A DNA stretch of 64,000 nucleotides from Leifsonia psychrotolerans (GCF_013410665.1 NZ_JACCFM010000001.1:3224001-3288000); one strand, 5' to 3'. Counted from the first letter of the stretch, positions 9,501 to 17,675 are shown. The notes: a model not told the origin generated them from the sequence alone. Translations and numbers: made by a program.

Positions 9501-11647
9501 TTGTCGGTGCCGAGGTCACGTTCACGGCTGCGGCACGAGGATTCCCGATTCCGACCGTTCAGTGGCAGGTGGCCACGACCGCGAGCGGGCCGTTCACGGA
9601 TCTCGCCGGAGAGACCCAGCCCACGGTGACGTTCGCGGCGGCGCAGTCGCAGAACGGCAACCGGTATCGGGCTGTCTTCAGCAACGGAAGCACCGCGACC
9701 ACGGCCGAGGCCACCCTCGTGGTGGGCCGCGCTCCGGTCATCACGAGTTCCGACACGGTGAATTTCCTGGCCGGCGGTGGCGAACAATCGTTCGCCCTGA
9801 CCGCCGACGGATCCCCGGCGGCGCTGTTCACCGTCGCCGCCACGGAAGCCGTTTGGTCGTGGCTGAGATCGGAAAGTGGGCTCAACGGCCCTCCACGGCT
9901 CTACGGCACCCCGCCGGGAAGCCCGGGCACCGAATACACGGTTCAGGTTCAAGCGTCGAATAGTTTTGGGCGTTCCGCCGTGCAGAACATCACAATCAGG
10001 GTTGTGCAGGCGCCCTCAATCACGTTGAATCCGCTGCCGCAGAGCGTGATTGCGGGCGAGGTCGCGACATTCTCTGCCGGGGCATCGGGTTATCCGCAGC
10101 CCACCGTGCGCTGGCAGGTCTCGACTGACGGTGGCACCGCGTTCACGAACGTCACCGGGCTGACTGCGACCGCCGAGACACTCGAGGTCGCTTCGGCGCA
10201 GAGTCAGAACGGCTGGCTCTACCGGGCCGTCTACACGAACTCGATCGGCTCGACGACAACGGATGCGGCGCTTCTCACTGTTGGCACACCGCCACAGATC
10301 ACCAGCGGCGCCACCGCGACGTTCACGGTCGACAGCGGCGCACAACGCGCTGCGATCACGACGTCGGGAACGCCCCGTGCGACGCTCGCGCTGACGGATG
10401 GCCTCATCGGTGGCGTGACCAGCCCGGTTCCGGCCTGGCTGAGCCTGGCCGATGCCGGCGATGGCACCGGCACGCTGGGGGGCACTCCGCCCGTCGGCAG
10501 TGGCGGGGTGTACGACCTCACGCTCACCGCATCCAACGGCTTTGGTGCCGACGCGGTGCAGACGTTCACCCTCACCGTCAACGAGGCTCCGGTTGTGACG
10601 AGCGCGGCGCAGGCCGCATTCGAGGCCGGCGTTCCGGGAGATTTCACGGTCACAACAGGCGCGGGGTTCCCGGCCAACCCGACTCTCACCCTCGCCGGAG
10701 CACTGCCGACTGGCGTGACGTTCGTCGACAACGGTGACGGAACGGCGACTCTCGCCGGAACGGCCGCTGCGAAAACGGGAGGCAGCTACGCCGTGACCGT
10801 GACCGCACGGAATGCGTCGGGTGCGTCCGTTACGCAGGCGCTCACGGTGGTCGTCGCTGAAGCGCCGCACTTCGCCGGTGACGCATCGGCTCACGTCACG
10901 CATGGCATCGTTGCTGCGGTCACGATCGCAACTGAATTCGGCTTCCCCGACACCGTGGCGATCACGACGGCCTCGCCGCTGCCGGGTGGGCTGACGTTCA
11001 CCGACAACGGCGACGGAACCGCAACTCTCGCCGGCGTTGCGACCGACCCGGTGGGAACATCCGTCGATCTGCTGCTGAGCGCAACGAACGGCGTGGGAAC
11101 GGATGCCACCCGGACCCTGACCCTGTCGGTCGTCGCCGCGGCCGTGGTGCCGCTGCCGATCGTGCTGCCACCGAGCACCGGCGTGCTCGAGGGAGTGCCT
11201 GACACGGCCCGCCCCGGCCAGACGATCACCGTGACGGCGACCGGTTTTGCGGCGGGGGCGCCGATCACGTTCGGGATCTACTCGACCCCGCGCCAGCTGG
11301 CGCAGGCTACGGCGGATGCGTCGGGCTCGGCCACGACGCAGCTCACGCTCCCGAGCGATCTGCTCGGCCTGCACACGCTGGCGGCTTCAGGGCTCACCCA
11401 GCAGGGCGCAGAGCGCTTCGTGACCCATGCGGTGACGCTCGAAAAGGCGTCCGTGCCGCCGGTGAATCCGCCGGATACGGATGGCAATGGCAGCGGGACC
11501 GGCAGTGGGAACGGGGCCGGCAGCGGCTCCGGCGTGATCGCCAGCACGGGAGTCGCGGGTGACGTGACGCTGCTGGCCGGCCTGGCACTGCTGATGCTCG
11601 CCGGCGGACTCCTGATCGCCGTGCGGCGTCGCCGAGCACATCTCTAG
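6572..11647 (+). CDS. Giant surface protein: beta-helix plus multiple Ig-like domains and IASTG sorting-like tail
   Basis: 1,691 residues from ATG 6572. The N-terminus (MSAHFARTRLQTPLVAAALT, then an Ala-rich stretch ending SSAHA) is a Sec signal peptide. Residues about 35-440 have CSLREA/right-handed beta-helix features: LRTALCVASNAGGTVDI, repeated ITDSTFTGN units and a TNNWWG turn. Then come many repeats of about 90 residues, either He_PIG type (GLTFVDSGDGTATIAGTP) or I-set-like type (TVQWQVSTD ... NGNRYRVVFSNG). The C-terminus has a Gly/Ser-rich spacer, IASTG, a hydrophobic helix and RRRRAHL. This looks like a cell-wall sorting signal, close to the class E LAxTG type but with Ile in place of Leu. 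It is probably a cell-surface adhesin or stalk divergent from the tail-collar operon. Confidence 0.87.
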   Translation: MSAHFARTRLQTPLVAAALTLALVVAGNVGPVSSAHAALPPISVTSTADRAAGWVCSPTEVLDSPVTLRTALCVASNAGGTVDITLAAGTYSLNAALGPLIVGTKTGSTLSISGNSTASTVITGAGTHQIMTLDPEMVGGVAVSLSELTISNGVDNVFGGGALIGGSGNASVADTLSLKKTALTANKANTVLAPNPVSVPPNPGGAVQFLGGSLSIIDSVFSNNSSGDSAGGAVAYQAMGAASAAETLTITGSTFTGNTATSVVSLANGGGALYVAGPAAMTITDSTFTGNIVTTGSGASTHATSGAAILQDGGALSLTASTVTDNIMDGTSSAIGGAIQINNGTFAGEYNRIRGNVSGASRIGLGSTANPAVPITATNNWWGCVGGPGASGCDAVAVATSTKPTVTPFLTLTATANPTPIIAADRSAVITASLLKNSAGTAIGASKLTAFAGLPIAWSTPLPSGATLVPATTVLNAGVATANYDARATEGVGGARAALDGSPAIAVLEVHTKPAITSGASAVFLVGAAAATTITTTGFPAPSIATSDALPEGLTFVDSGDGTATIAGTPVAGSGGDYALAIRASNSAGSAAGKTLTVQVREAPGFSSATAAQFARGTEQTFTVRAGGFPNSTIALSGTLPDGISFTAKADGTATLSGTPTVSGTFPLTFTATNGINPAAAQGFTLTVVQPAAITTQPESTTAIAGTDVEFAAGASGFPVPTVQWQVSTDAGASFTNVPGATSTTYRFSATQAQNGNRYRVVFSNGTVATTMAATLTVGTAPTLTSAPSAVFSQGVAGQSFTVVSTGSPAATLSLGAGAPGWLTLTASGPGTATVTGTPPAGSARVWTFPIVAANGFGTGDVQTFALTVTAAPVLTSPNRSTFRVGSVGSFAVTTTAGEPNATTITLMGALPTGVSFTDNGDGTATLAGTPAAASGGVYELTLTASNGIAPNPVQTFTLTVNESPVVTTDPANSLSLVGAEVTFTAAARGFPIPTVQWQVATTASGPFTDLAGETQPTVTFAAAQSQNGNRYRAVFSNGSTATTAEATLVVGRAPVITSSDTVNFLAGGGEQSFALTADGSPAALFTVAATEAVWSWLRSESGLNGPPRLYGTPPGSPGTEYTVQVQASNSFGRSAVQNITIRVVQAPSITLNPLPQSVIAGEVATFSAGASGYPQPTVRWQVSTDGGTAFTNVTGLTATAETLEVASAQSQNGWLYRAVYTNSIGSTTTDAALLTVGTPPQITSGATATFTVDSGAQRAAITTSGTPRATLALTDGLIGGVTSPVPAWLSLADAGDGTGTLGGTPPVGSGGVYDLTLTASNGFGADAVQTFTLTVNEAPVVTSAAQAAFEAGVPGDFTVTTGAGFPANPTLTLAGALPTGVTFVDNGDGTATLAGTAAAKTGGSYAVTVTARNASGASVTQALTVVVAEAPHFAGDASAHVTHGIVAAVTIATEFGFPDTVAITTASPLPGGLTFTDNGDGTATLAGVATDPVGTSVDLLLSATNGVGTDATRTLTLSVVAAAVVPLPIVLPPSTGVLEGVPDTARPGQTITVTATGFAAGAPITFGIYSTPRQLAQATADASGSATTQLTLPSDLLGLHTLAASGLTQQGAERFVTHAVTLEKASVPPVNPPDTDGNGSGTGSGNGAGSGSGVIASTGVAGDVTLLAGLALLMLAGGLLIAVRRRRAHL

Positions 11648-11649
11648 GA

Positions 11650-11720
11650 GCCTGCCGACTGTGGTCGAGCGCGTCGAGATTCGGTGACCGGAACTCGACG
11701 GGCTCGACCGGTCGCATCCC
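11650..11720. repeat. Degenerate single GTCGAG palindromic element
   Basis: Just after the giant-protein stop, GTGGTCGAGCGCGTCGAGA is followed about 20 bp later by the inverted half ACTCGACGGGCTCGACC. It is one degenerate unit of the repeat family seen in arrays elsewhere, here serving as the only structure between two rightward genes. Confidence 0.7.
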
Positions 11721-11743
11721 GTGCATGAGCGCCGGAGCGGGTC

Positions 11744-11749
11744 TAGGCT
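11744..11749 (+). promoter_or_regulatory. Probable -10 box of a leaderless promoter (alcohol dehydrogenase)
   Basis: TAGGCT lies 6 nt before the ATG at 11756 and no Shine-Dalgarno sequence is present. In actinobacteria this spacing marks transcription starting at or near the A of the start codon. Inference from spacing only. Confidence 0.5.
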
Positions 11750-11755
11750 CGGAAC

Positions 11756-12805
11756 ATGCGCGCAACAGTGATTCACGGTGAACGAGACATCCGGCTCGAA
11801 GACGTGGCCGACCCGGTGCTCTCCACCGGCGGCGACGCGATCGTGAAGGTGGTCGCCGCCTGCGTCTGCGGTTCAGACCTCTGGCCCTACCGTGGCGTGA
11901 CACCCACGAACGAACCGCATCGTATCGGTCATGAATTCGTTGGCATCGTGCAGGAGATCGGCCCGGATGTCGCCCGCATCGCGGTGGGGGACTTCGTGAT
12001 TGCCCCGTTCTACGACTGCGACAACACGTGCATCAACTGCCGCAACGGCGTGAGCACCTCGTGTCTCGCCGGCGGTTGGTGGGGCTCACACGACAAAATC
12101 GGTGGATTCGCCGATGGTGCGCAAGGCGAACTCGTGCGGGTTCCGCACGCCGACGGCACCCTCGTGGCCACCGAACAGATGCCAACGGCCGAGCAGATTC
12201 CCGGCCTACTGACCCTCGCCGACGTGATGGGCACCGGGCATCACGCCGCGGTCTCGGCCGGCGTGACGACGGGCAGCAGCGTCGTCGTTGTCGGCGATGG
12301 CGCCGTCGGCCTCTGCGCCGTGATCGCGAGCAAGCGCCTCGGGGCCAGCCGCATCGTCATGATGAGCCGCAATCCAGAACGCCAGGCGCTCGCCCGAGAG
12401 TTCGGAGCGACCGACATCATCGAGCAGCGCGGGGATGACGGCGTGGAGCGCATCCGTGAGCTGTTGGACGGCATCGGTGCCGACTGTGTGCTCGAATGTG
12501 TCGGCACCAAGGAGTCGATGGATCAGGCGATCCGCGGGGCGCGTCCCGGCGGAATGGTCGGCTATGTCGGCGCCCCGAACGGCGGGCCAGAGTTGCCGGT
12601 TCGCTCGCTGTTCAACCGCAACGTCGGCGTGAACGGCGGGGTGGCATCCGTGCGCGGTTACATCGAAGAGTTGCTGCCCGACGTGCTCTCGGGTGCGATC
12701 GAGCCCGGGCGGGTATTCGACCTGGAGCTTCCGCTGACGGATGTCGCCGAGGCCTACGCCGCGATGGATGAACGCCGGGCGATCAAGGTGCTGCTGCGCC
12801 CGTAG
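11756..12805 (+). CDS. Zinc-dependent medium-chain alcohol dehydrogenase
   Basis: 349 residues. Catalytic zinc ligands are in AACVCGSD (Cys38) and IGHEF (His59-Glu60). A Cys-rich lobe, YDCDNTCINCRNGVSTSC around residues 90-106, is the structural zinc site. The Rossmann motif VVVGDGAVGLCAV follows at about 177. The family oxidises alcohols or reduces aldehydes with NAD(P). The overall pattern resembles the IMP-dehydrogenase-like/formaldehyde-type MDR dehydrogenases of actinobacteria, but the substrate is not evident. It stands alone, with a repeat element before it and a convergent TetR gene after it. Confidence 0.88.
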   Translation: MRATVIHGERDIRLEDVADPVLSTGGDAIVKVVAACVCGSDLWPYRGVTPTNEPHRIGHEFVGIVQEIGPDVARIAVGDFVIAPFYDCDNTCINCRNGVSTSCLAGGWWGSHDKIGGFADGAQGELVRVPHADGTLVATEQMPTAEQIPGLLTLADVMGTGHHAAVSAGVTTGSSVVVVGDGAVGLCAVIASKRLGASRIVMMSRNPERQALAREFGATDIIEQRGDDGVERIRELLDGIGADCVLECVGTKESMDQAIRGARPGGMVGYVGAPNGGPELPVRSLFNRNVGVNGGVASVRGYIEELLPDVLSGAIEPGRVFDLELPLTDVAEAYAAMDERRAIKVLLRP

Positions 12806-12860
12806 AGGCGTCGCCCACGGGGCGTTTCCGCATCCGACGGGGCTGAGCGGGCGGGTTCGA

Positions 12861-13442
12861 CTACTCCCAGTCGGCCAGCAGGTCCAGGGCGCTGTGCAGC
12901 ACCGCCACTGCTTCCGCCCGGTTGATTCGGGCGATGAGTAGTGCGCTGACCGTCAGCGACGTGAGAAGCCGCGTGCGCTGGACGATCGTCTCGGACGAGG
13001 CATCCGTGAATCGACTGCGCAGCGCCTGCCCGATCGCATCATGCAGTTCGGCGCGGTAGTTCTCGATCACGCCGCGCAGGGCCTCGTCGTGCGAGGCGAA
13101 GATCGCGCTGTTCACCAGGAGGCAGCCGCGTTGGGGCGAATCCTCGTGCAGCGTCTCGATGGCCTGAATCAGTCCGCCGAAATACTCACCGACGGCATCC
13201 GTTGACAGGGGGGCTTCGGTGAGAACCGCGAGCCGAGGACGGATGATGGTGTCGAGGTAGTCCTGCACCGCAGCGTCGAACAGGCCGCGCTTGCTGCCAA
13301 AGGCGTGGTAAAGGCTGGAGCGGCCCAGGCCGGTTGCCGCTTCGAGATCGGGCAGGGAGGCGGCATCGAAGCCTTTGTCCCAGAACACATCGCGGGCAGC
13401 GCGAACCACCTGGGTGCTGTCAAAAGTTTGGGTTCGTCCCAT
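12861..13442 (-). CDS. TetR/AcrR family transcriptional repressor
   Basis: 193 residues. The helix-turn-helix spans about residues 10-55: QVVRAARDVFWDKGFDAASL, then LEAATGLGRSSLYHAFGSKR, the typical TetR recognition helix ending in the YHAF-SKR signature. The C-terminal ligand domain has a Cys in PQRGCLLVN, as in the TetR group that controls neighbouring oxidoreductases. It is divergent from an MDR reductase across a 70-84 bp intergenic region holding two nested palindromes, so it most likely represses that gene and itself. Confidence 0.9.
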   Translation of the reverse strand: MGRTQTFDSTQVVRAARDVFWDKGFDAASLPDLEAATGLGRSSLYHAFGSKRGLFDAAVQDYLDTIIRPRLAVLTEAPLSTDAVGEYFGGLIQAIETLHEDSPQRGCLLVNSAIFASHDEALRGVIENYRAELHDAIGQALRSRFTDASSETIVQRTRLLTSLTVSALLIARINRAEAVAVLHSALDLLADWE

Positions 13443-13460
13443 GATGATGTTTCTCTCAGG

Positions 13461-13506
13461 TTGTGTACTACTCGATCCAGTATAAACTAGATTGATTGGT
13501 ACACAA
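13461..13506. promoter_or_regulatory. Nested palindromes in the TetR/MDR intergenic region (probable operator)
   Basis: An outer perfect 8-bp inverted repeat, TTGTGTAC (13461-13468) and GTACACAA (13499-13506), encloses an inner one, ATCCAGT-ATAA-ACTAGAT (13475-13492, 6 of 7 paired). The stretch is unusually AT-rich for this genome and lies between the divergent starts. The inner palindrome has the size of a TetR dimer site and overlaps a possible -10 TATAAA. That TetR binds here is inferred. Confidence 0.65.
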
Positions 13507-13526
13507 ACAAGAAAGTGACCCCATTC

Positions 13527-14609
13527 ATGAACTCAACGCCAGCCGCCGCTGCGCCCAATGCCCCAGCCGACACCGCCCTCAGCACCCAGATTCAGCTCGC
13601 GGCGAGGCCGGTCGGCTGGCCGACCCACGACAATTTCCGCACCGTGACCGTCGAGCTGCCGCCACTTTCCGACGGCCAGGTGCGCGTCGTCAACGAGTTC
13701 GTCTCGGTCGATCCGTACATGCGCGGCCGCATGAACGACGTCAAGAGCTACACCCCGCCCTACGCGCTTGACGCGACCATGACCGGCGGCGCGGTCGGCC
13801 GAGTGGTCGCATCGGCCAGCGACACGCTCGCCGTCGGCGATGTGGTGCTGCACAACTTCGGCTGGCGCGACATCGTGCAGGAGGATGCCACCGCCGGTTT
13901 TCGTGTGGTGCCCGAACTACCCGGCGTGCCGCTTTCGGCCTACCTCGGAATTTTAGGTCTGACCGGCCTCACGGCATACATCGGACTGCTCGACATCGCC
14001 GCGCTGAAAGAAGGCGACACTGTCTTCATCTCGGGAGCAGCCGGAGCCGTGGGCACTGCCGCCGGCCAGATCGCCCGGCTCAAGGGCGCGGGCCGGGTGA
14101 TCGGTTCGGCCGGAACCGCCGAGAAGATCGCACTCCTGACCGAAAAGTACGGCTATGACGCCGCGTTCAACTACCGGGAGGGGCCCGTTCGGGCGCAGCT
14201 TGCCGCGGCAGCTCCCGACGGCATCGACGTGTACTTCGACAACGTCGGAGGCGACCACCTCGAAGCCGCCCTCGCCTCGTTCAATGACGGTGGACGCGCG
14301 GCGATGTGCGGCGCGATCGGGTCCTACAACAGCACCGAGCCCACCCCCGGTCCGAACAATATGGGCAACCTCGTCACGCGTGGACTCACGCTGAAGGGGT
14401 TCACCGTGGGCCACTATATGCACCACTTCCCCGAGTTCATGCGCGAGATGACCGAGTGGTTCCAGAACGGTGACATCGTCTTCGATGAGACGGTCGTCGA
14501 TGGCATCGAGCACAGTGTCGACGCCTTCTTCGACCTGATGCGCGGCGGCAACATCGGCAAGATGGTCGTGCGTGTCGGCGCAGGAAGCCGTCTCAGCGAC
14601 GCGGGTTGA
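13527..14609 (+). CDS. NADP-dependent zinc-independent MDR oxidoreductase (CurA/leukotriene-B4-dehydrogenase type)
   Basis: 360 residues from ATG 13527; a GTG at 13515 is an alternative. No zinc ligands are present. N-terminal FVSVDPYMRGRMND and central AGAVGTAAGQIARLKGAGRVIGSAGT are typical of the PTGR/CurA group, which reduces alpha,beta-unsaturated ketones and related carbonyls with NADPH. DVYFDNVGGDHLEAAL and GAIGSYN complete the signature. It is divergent from a TetR gene that likely controls it, which suggests induction by a reactive carbonyl or xenobiotic (inference). Confidence 0.9.
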   Translation: MNSTPAAAAPNAPADTALSTQIQLAARPVGWPTHDNFRTVTVELPPLSDGQVRVVNEFVSVDPYMRGRMNDVKSYTPPYALDATMTGGAVGRVVASASDTLAVGDVVLHNFGWRDIVQEDATAGFRVVPELPGVPLSAYLGILGLTGLTAYIGLLDIAALKEGDTVFISGAAGAVGTAAGQIARLKGAGRVIGSAGTAEKIALLTEKYGYDAAFNYREGPVRAQLAAAAPDGIDVYFDNVGGDHLEAALASFNDGGRAAMCGAIGSYNSTEPTPGPNNMGNLVTRGLTLKGFTVGHYMHHFPEFMREMTEWFQNGDIVFDETVVDGIEHSVDAFFDLMRGGNIGKMVVRVGAGSRLSDAG

Positions 14610-14635
14610 CCACTGCGGCGGGCTGCCCCGATCTC

Positions 14636-15263
14636 GACGAGCTTCCGTTGGTCGAGCGTGTCGAGACCCTGGTTCGCGGTTTCGGGTTTGGCTTGCGGGA
14701 TCTCGACAGGCTCGATCAGCGGTGTGGAACTCGATCGTCGAGTTTCCGTTGGTCGAGCGTGTCGAGACCCTGGTTCGCGGCAACGCGACCGTCGTGCTTC
14801 CGTTGGTCGAGTGTGTCGAGACCCTGGTGTGCGGTTTCGGGTTTGGCTTGCGGGATCTCGACAGGCTCGATCAGCGGTGTTCGGCTCGATCAGCGGTGTG
14901 GAGCGCGAGCGTCGAGTTTCCGTTGGTCGAGCGTGTCGAGACCCTGGTGCGCCGCGCGATCGTCGTGCTTCCGTTGGTCGAGCTTGTCGAGACCCTGGTG
15001 CGCGGTTTCGAGGTCGGCTTGCGGGATCTCGACAGGCTCGATCAACGGTGTTCGGCTCGATCAGCGGTGTGGAGCTCGACCCGTCGTGCTTCCGTTGGTC
15101 GAGCTTGTCGAGACCCTGGTGTGCGGTTTCGGGTTTGGCTTGCGGGATCTCGACAGGCTCGATCAGCGGTGTTCGGCTCGATCAACGGTGTTCGGCTCGA
15201 TCAGCGGTGTGCGGCTCGATCAACGGTGTACCGCTCGACCGACGGTGTGCCGGGCCCGACCAG
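14636..15263. repeat. Large GTCGAGA-type repeat array (about 630 bp)
   Basis: Gene-free stretch. CCGTTGGTCGAGCGTGTCGA recurs about six times, each followed by GACCCTGG and a spacer such as GGTTTCGGGTTTGGCTTGCG, then the inverted half GATCTCGACAGGCTCGATCA. The end is a run of 17-bp units of the type GGCTCGATCAGCGGTGT. All forward frames stay open for hundreds of bases because the unit lacks stops; those frames have no coding character. It lies between the end of the MDR reductase and the end of a convergent nitroreductase. Confidence 0.92.
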
Positions 15264-15283
15264 CGAGCCGGCACTGCGCCTGG

Positions 15284-15877
15284 TTAGTCGTTCGCGAGGA
15301 GCAGCTCGCCCAGCGGCTTGCGGGTGCGCGGCGTGGACTCGCGCTCAAGAACCTCGGGGCTCAGGGTGGCGACATCCGCCAGCATGCCGAGAGCGATGAC
15401 CGAGACGACGACCTGCTTCCCGCCGAGGCCGAAGGCCGTGGCGAGAGCGGCGGCGTCGAATCCACCCATCTGGTGGGTGTGGATGCCCTCGTGCTGGGCC
15501 TGGATGCTGAGGTGCGCGACGGCCTGACCCAAGTCGTAGCTGGCCCAGGGGTTGTCCTGGTCGGGCTTCATCGTGGCGTCTGCGACGTTGGCGATCAGCA
15601 CGCTGGCCGAATCGGCCCAGGCCTTGTTGAATCCGGTCAGGCTGTCGTGGATGGTGGTAAAGCCCGCCGAGCCGCGGCGGGTGACGATGAAGCGGGCCGG
15701 CTGCATATTTGCCGCCGACGGTGCCCAGCGGGCGGCCTCGAGCACGGTGGTGAGGGTGCTGTCGTCGATGACGGCGTTGGCGTCATAGCCCCGGGGGCTC
15801 CAGCGCTCGGCCAGGGTGACGAGCAGGGGAGCTTCGGTGTCGGCGGATCGGTTGACGGTGTCGGTGATCAGTGTCAT
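15284..15877 (-). CDS. Nitroreductase family FMN oxidoreductase
   Basis: 197 residues. RWSPRGYDANAVIDDSTL, LEAARWAPSAANMQPARFIV and the C-terminal GLGGKQVVVSVIALGM are characteristic of the nitroreductase fold (Arg at the FMN phosphate, SAANMQP active-site loop). These enzymes reduce nitro groups, quinones or flavin-like substrates with NAD(P)H. It is the size of the compact single-domain members and has no membrane segment. It stands alone, between the repeat array and an acyl-CoA ligase gene on the same strand about 100 bp upstream. Confidence 0.9.
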   Translation of the reverse strand: MTLITDTVNRSADTEAPLLVTLAERWSPRGYDANAVIDDSTLTTVLEAARWAPSAANMQPARFIVTRRGSAGFTTIHDSLTGFNKAWADSASVLIANVADATMKPDQDNPWASYDLGQAVAHLSIQAQHEGIHTHQMGGFDAAALATAFGLGGKQVVVSVIALGMLADVATLSPEVLERESTPRTRKPLGELLLAND

Positions 15878-15980
15878 GAGTGCAGAACTTTCCTCGCGCG
15901 AATAATGTGGCGGGGCGACTCTGACCCACGTGGGCCAACACGCTAGGGAGGCGGCCTATTCCCGAAGATACATATTGGAG

Positions 15981-17675
15981 CTATGGATTTGTGAGAAGCT
16001 GCGCACGCACCTGGCGGCGCAGCACCTTGCCGATGAGCGAATGCGGCAACTCGTCGACCTGCACGATGCGACGCGGCACCTTGTACGCCGACAATCGATG
16101 GCGGGAGTAAGCGCGGAGGGCTTCCACGTTGAGCTCAGCGCCGGGCACGAGCACGACGGCGGCCGTGACATCCTCTCCGCCGCTCGCGCGCGGAAGGCCG
16201 ACAACGGCCACATCTGCAACATCCGGATGCGACATCAGGGTCTCCTCAACCTCGGAGGGCGCCACATTGAACCCGCCCGTGATGATGAGTTCCTTGATGC
16301 GGTCGACGATGGTTATGAAGCCGTCCGCGGAGACCGTCACGATGTCACCAGTGCGCAACCAGCCATCGGCCAGCAGCACGGCCGCGCTTTCGTCGGGCCG
16401 ATTCCAATAGCCCGAGAACACCTGAGGCCCGCGAATGAGCAACTCGCCCTCCTCATCGAAGCCGCGGTCAACCGTAGAATCCTCGGGGTCGACCACCCGA
16501 ATCTCGGTGTTCGGAAACGGCACGCCGACGGTGCCGGGTCGTCGGGACGGTCCGATCGGGTTGCCGGCGGCCACGGGGGAGGTTTCGGTCATGCCATAGC
16601 CCTCGACGAGAAGCCCGCCCGTGGCCTCCTCCCAGCGCTCAACCGTCGCCACGGGCAGATTCATCGCGCCCGAAATTGCAAAACGGATGCTCGACAGGCT
16701 CACCCTGCGGCTCTCTGCCGCGCGCACCAGTCGGTCGTAGATCGGCGGCACCGCGGGCAGGAAGGTGGGCGGGCTGGTGCGCGCGGCATCCAGAACCAAG
16801 TCGGGGTCGAACTTGGGGAACAGCACCAGCCGGGCGCCCATGCTCATGGCGAAGGTGAGACAGAGGGTGAGTCCGTAGGCGTGGAACATGGGCAGAACGG
16901 CGTAGACGACCTCGACGCCGGGTTTCAGGCCGGGCACCCAGGCGGCGCCCTGCAGGGCATTCACCCGCAGGTTGAAATGGGTGAGGATGGCGCCCTTGGG
17001 TGACCCGGTTGTGCCACTCGTGTACTGCAGCACAGCGGTGTCGCCGGGGGCCGGGCGGGGGAACGAGCGGCGCAGCGGACGGGCACCCAGCAGCGACTGC
17101 CAGCTGGTGGCTCCCGTGCTGAGCCGTGCACTGGTGAGCGCGGCGCGGGCGTCCCGGGCCTTGCGAATCGGCAGGCGCAGGGCGAAGCGTTTGCTCGCCG
17201 GCATCGCGCGGGTGAGGTCGACCGAGACGACGGTGCGTACCGCGATGTCTTTCGGGAACGCCACAACCGTGTCGACAAGTTTGTCCCAGACGATGGCGAC
17301 CCGGGCGCCGTGATCCTCGAACTGGTGCCGCAGTTCGCGCGGCGTGTAGAGCGGGTTGTGTTCGACGACGATGGCGCCGAGCCGCAGCACGGCGTAGAAC
17401 GCCACGATATGCTGCGGGCAGTTCGGCAGCACCAGTGCGACCCGATCGCCGGCTGTGACACCGAGCTTGCGCAGACCGGATGCGACGCGCGAGATCTCGT
17501 CGCCCAGGCGGCTGTAGCTCGTGGTGGCGCCGAAGAAGTCGAGGGCGATCGCCGACCGGTATCTCGTGACGGCGGCATCCATCATGTCGACCAACGAGTC
17601 GGTGGGGAGCTGGACCGACTGCGGAACGCCGGGTGCGTAGGCGCTCAGCCACGGTTTGGTGTCGAAGACGCTCAT
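15981..17675 (-). CDS. Long-chain fatty acid--CoA ligase (AMP-binding enzyme)
   Basis: 564 residues. The P-loop-like motif YTSGTTGSPKGAILTH, the A5 motif EGYGMTETSPV and the A8 motif WLRTGDIVTVSADGFITIVDR lie in the expected order. The C-terminal PRRIVQVDELPHSLIGKVLR carries the catalytic lysine. It activates fatty acids to acyl-CoA through acyl-AMP, and length and motifs fit FadD. ATG 17675 is chosen over an adjacent TTG because GGAGGA precedes it by 6 nt. Threonine aldolase, upstream on the same strand, ends 52 bp away, so co-transcription is possible. Confidence 0.93.
   Translation of the reverse strand: MSVFDTKPWLSAYAPGVPQSVQLPTDSLVDMMDAAVTRYRSAIALDFFGATTSYSRLGDEISRVASGLRKLGVTAGDRVALVLPNCPQHIVAFYAVLRLGAIVVEHNPLYTPRELRHQFEDHGARVAIVWDKLVDTVVAFPKDIAVRTVVSVDLTRAMPASKRFALRLPIRKARDARAALTSARLSTGATSWQSLLGARPLRRSFPRPAPGDTAVLQYTSGTTGSPKGAILTHFNLRVNALQGAAWVPGLKPGVEVVYAVLPMFHAYGLTLCLTFAMSMGARLVLFPKFDPDLVLDAARTSPPTFLPAVPPIYDRLVRAAESRRVSLSSIRFAISGAMNLPVATVERWEEATGGLLVEGYGMTETSPVAAGNPIGPSRRPGTVGVPFPNTEIRVVDPEDSTVDRGFDEEGELLIRGPQVFSGYWNRPDESAAVLLADGWLRTGDIVTVSADGFITIVDRIKELIITGGFNVAPSEVEETLMSHPDVADVAVVGLPRASGGEDVTAAVVLVPGAELNVEALRAYSRHRLSAYKVPRRIVQVDELPHSLIGKVLRRQVRAQLLTNP

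Noticed and set aside
10016..11374. 452-codon minus-strand frame
   Set aside because: It is antisense to the Ig-like repeats of the giant surface protein and extremely Arg-rich, a normal shadow in high-GC DNA.
14572..15946. Plus-strand frames of 209-446 codons over the second repeat array and the nitroreductase gene
   Set aside because: Half is repeat translation and the rest is antisense to a well-supported nitroreductase. The peptide is Arg/Ser/Trp-rich without any motif.
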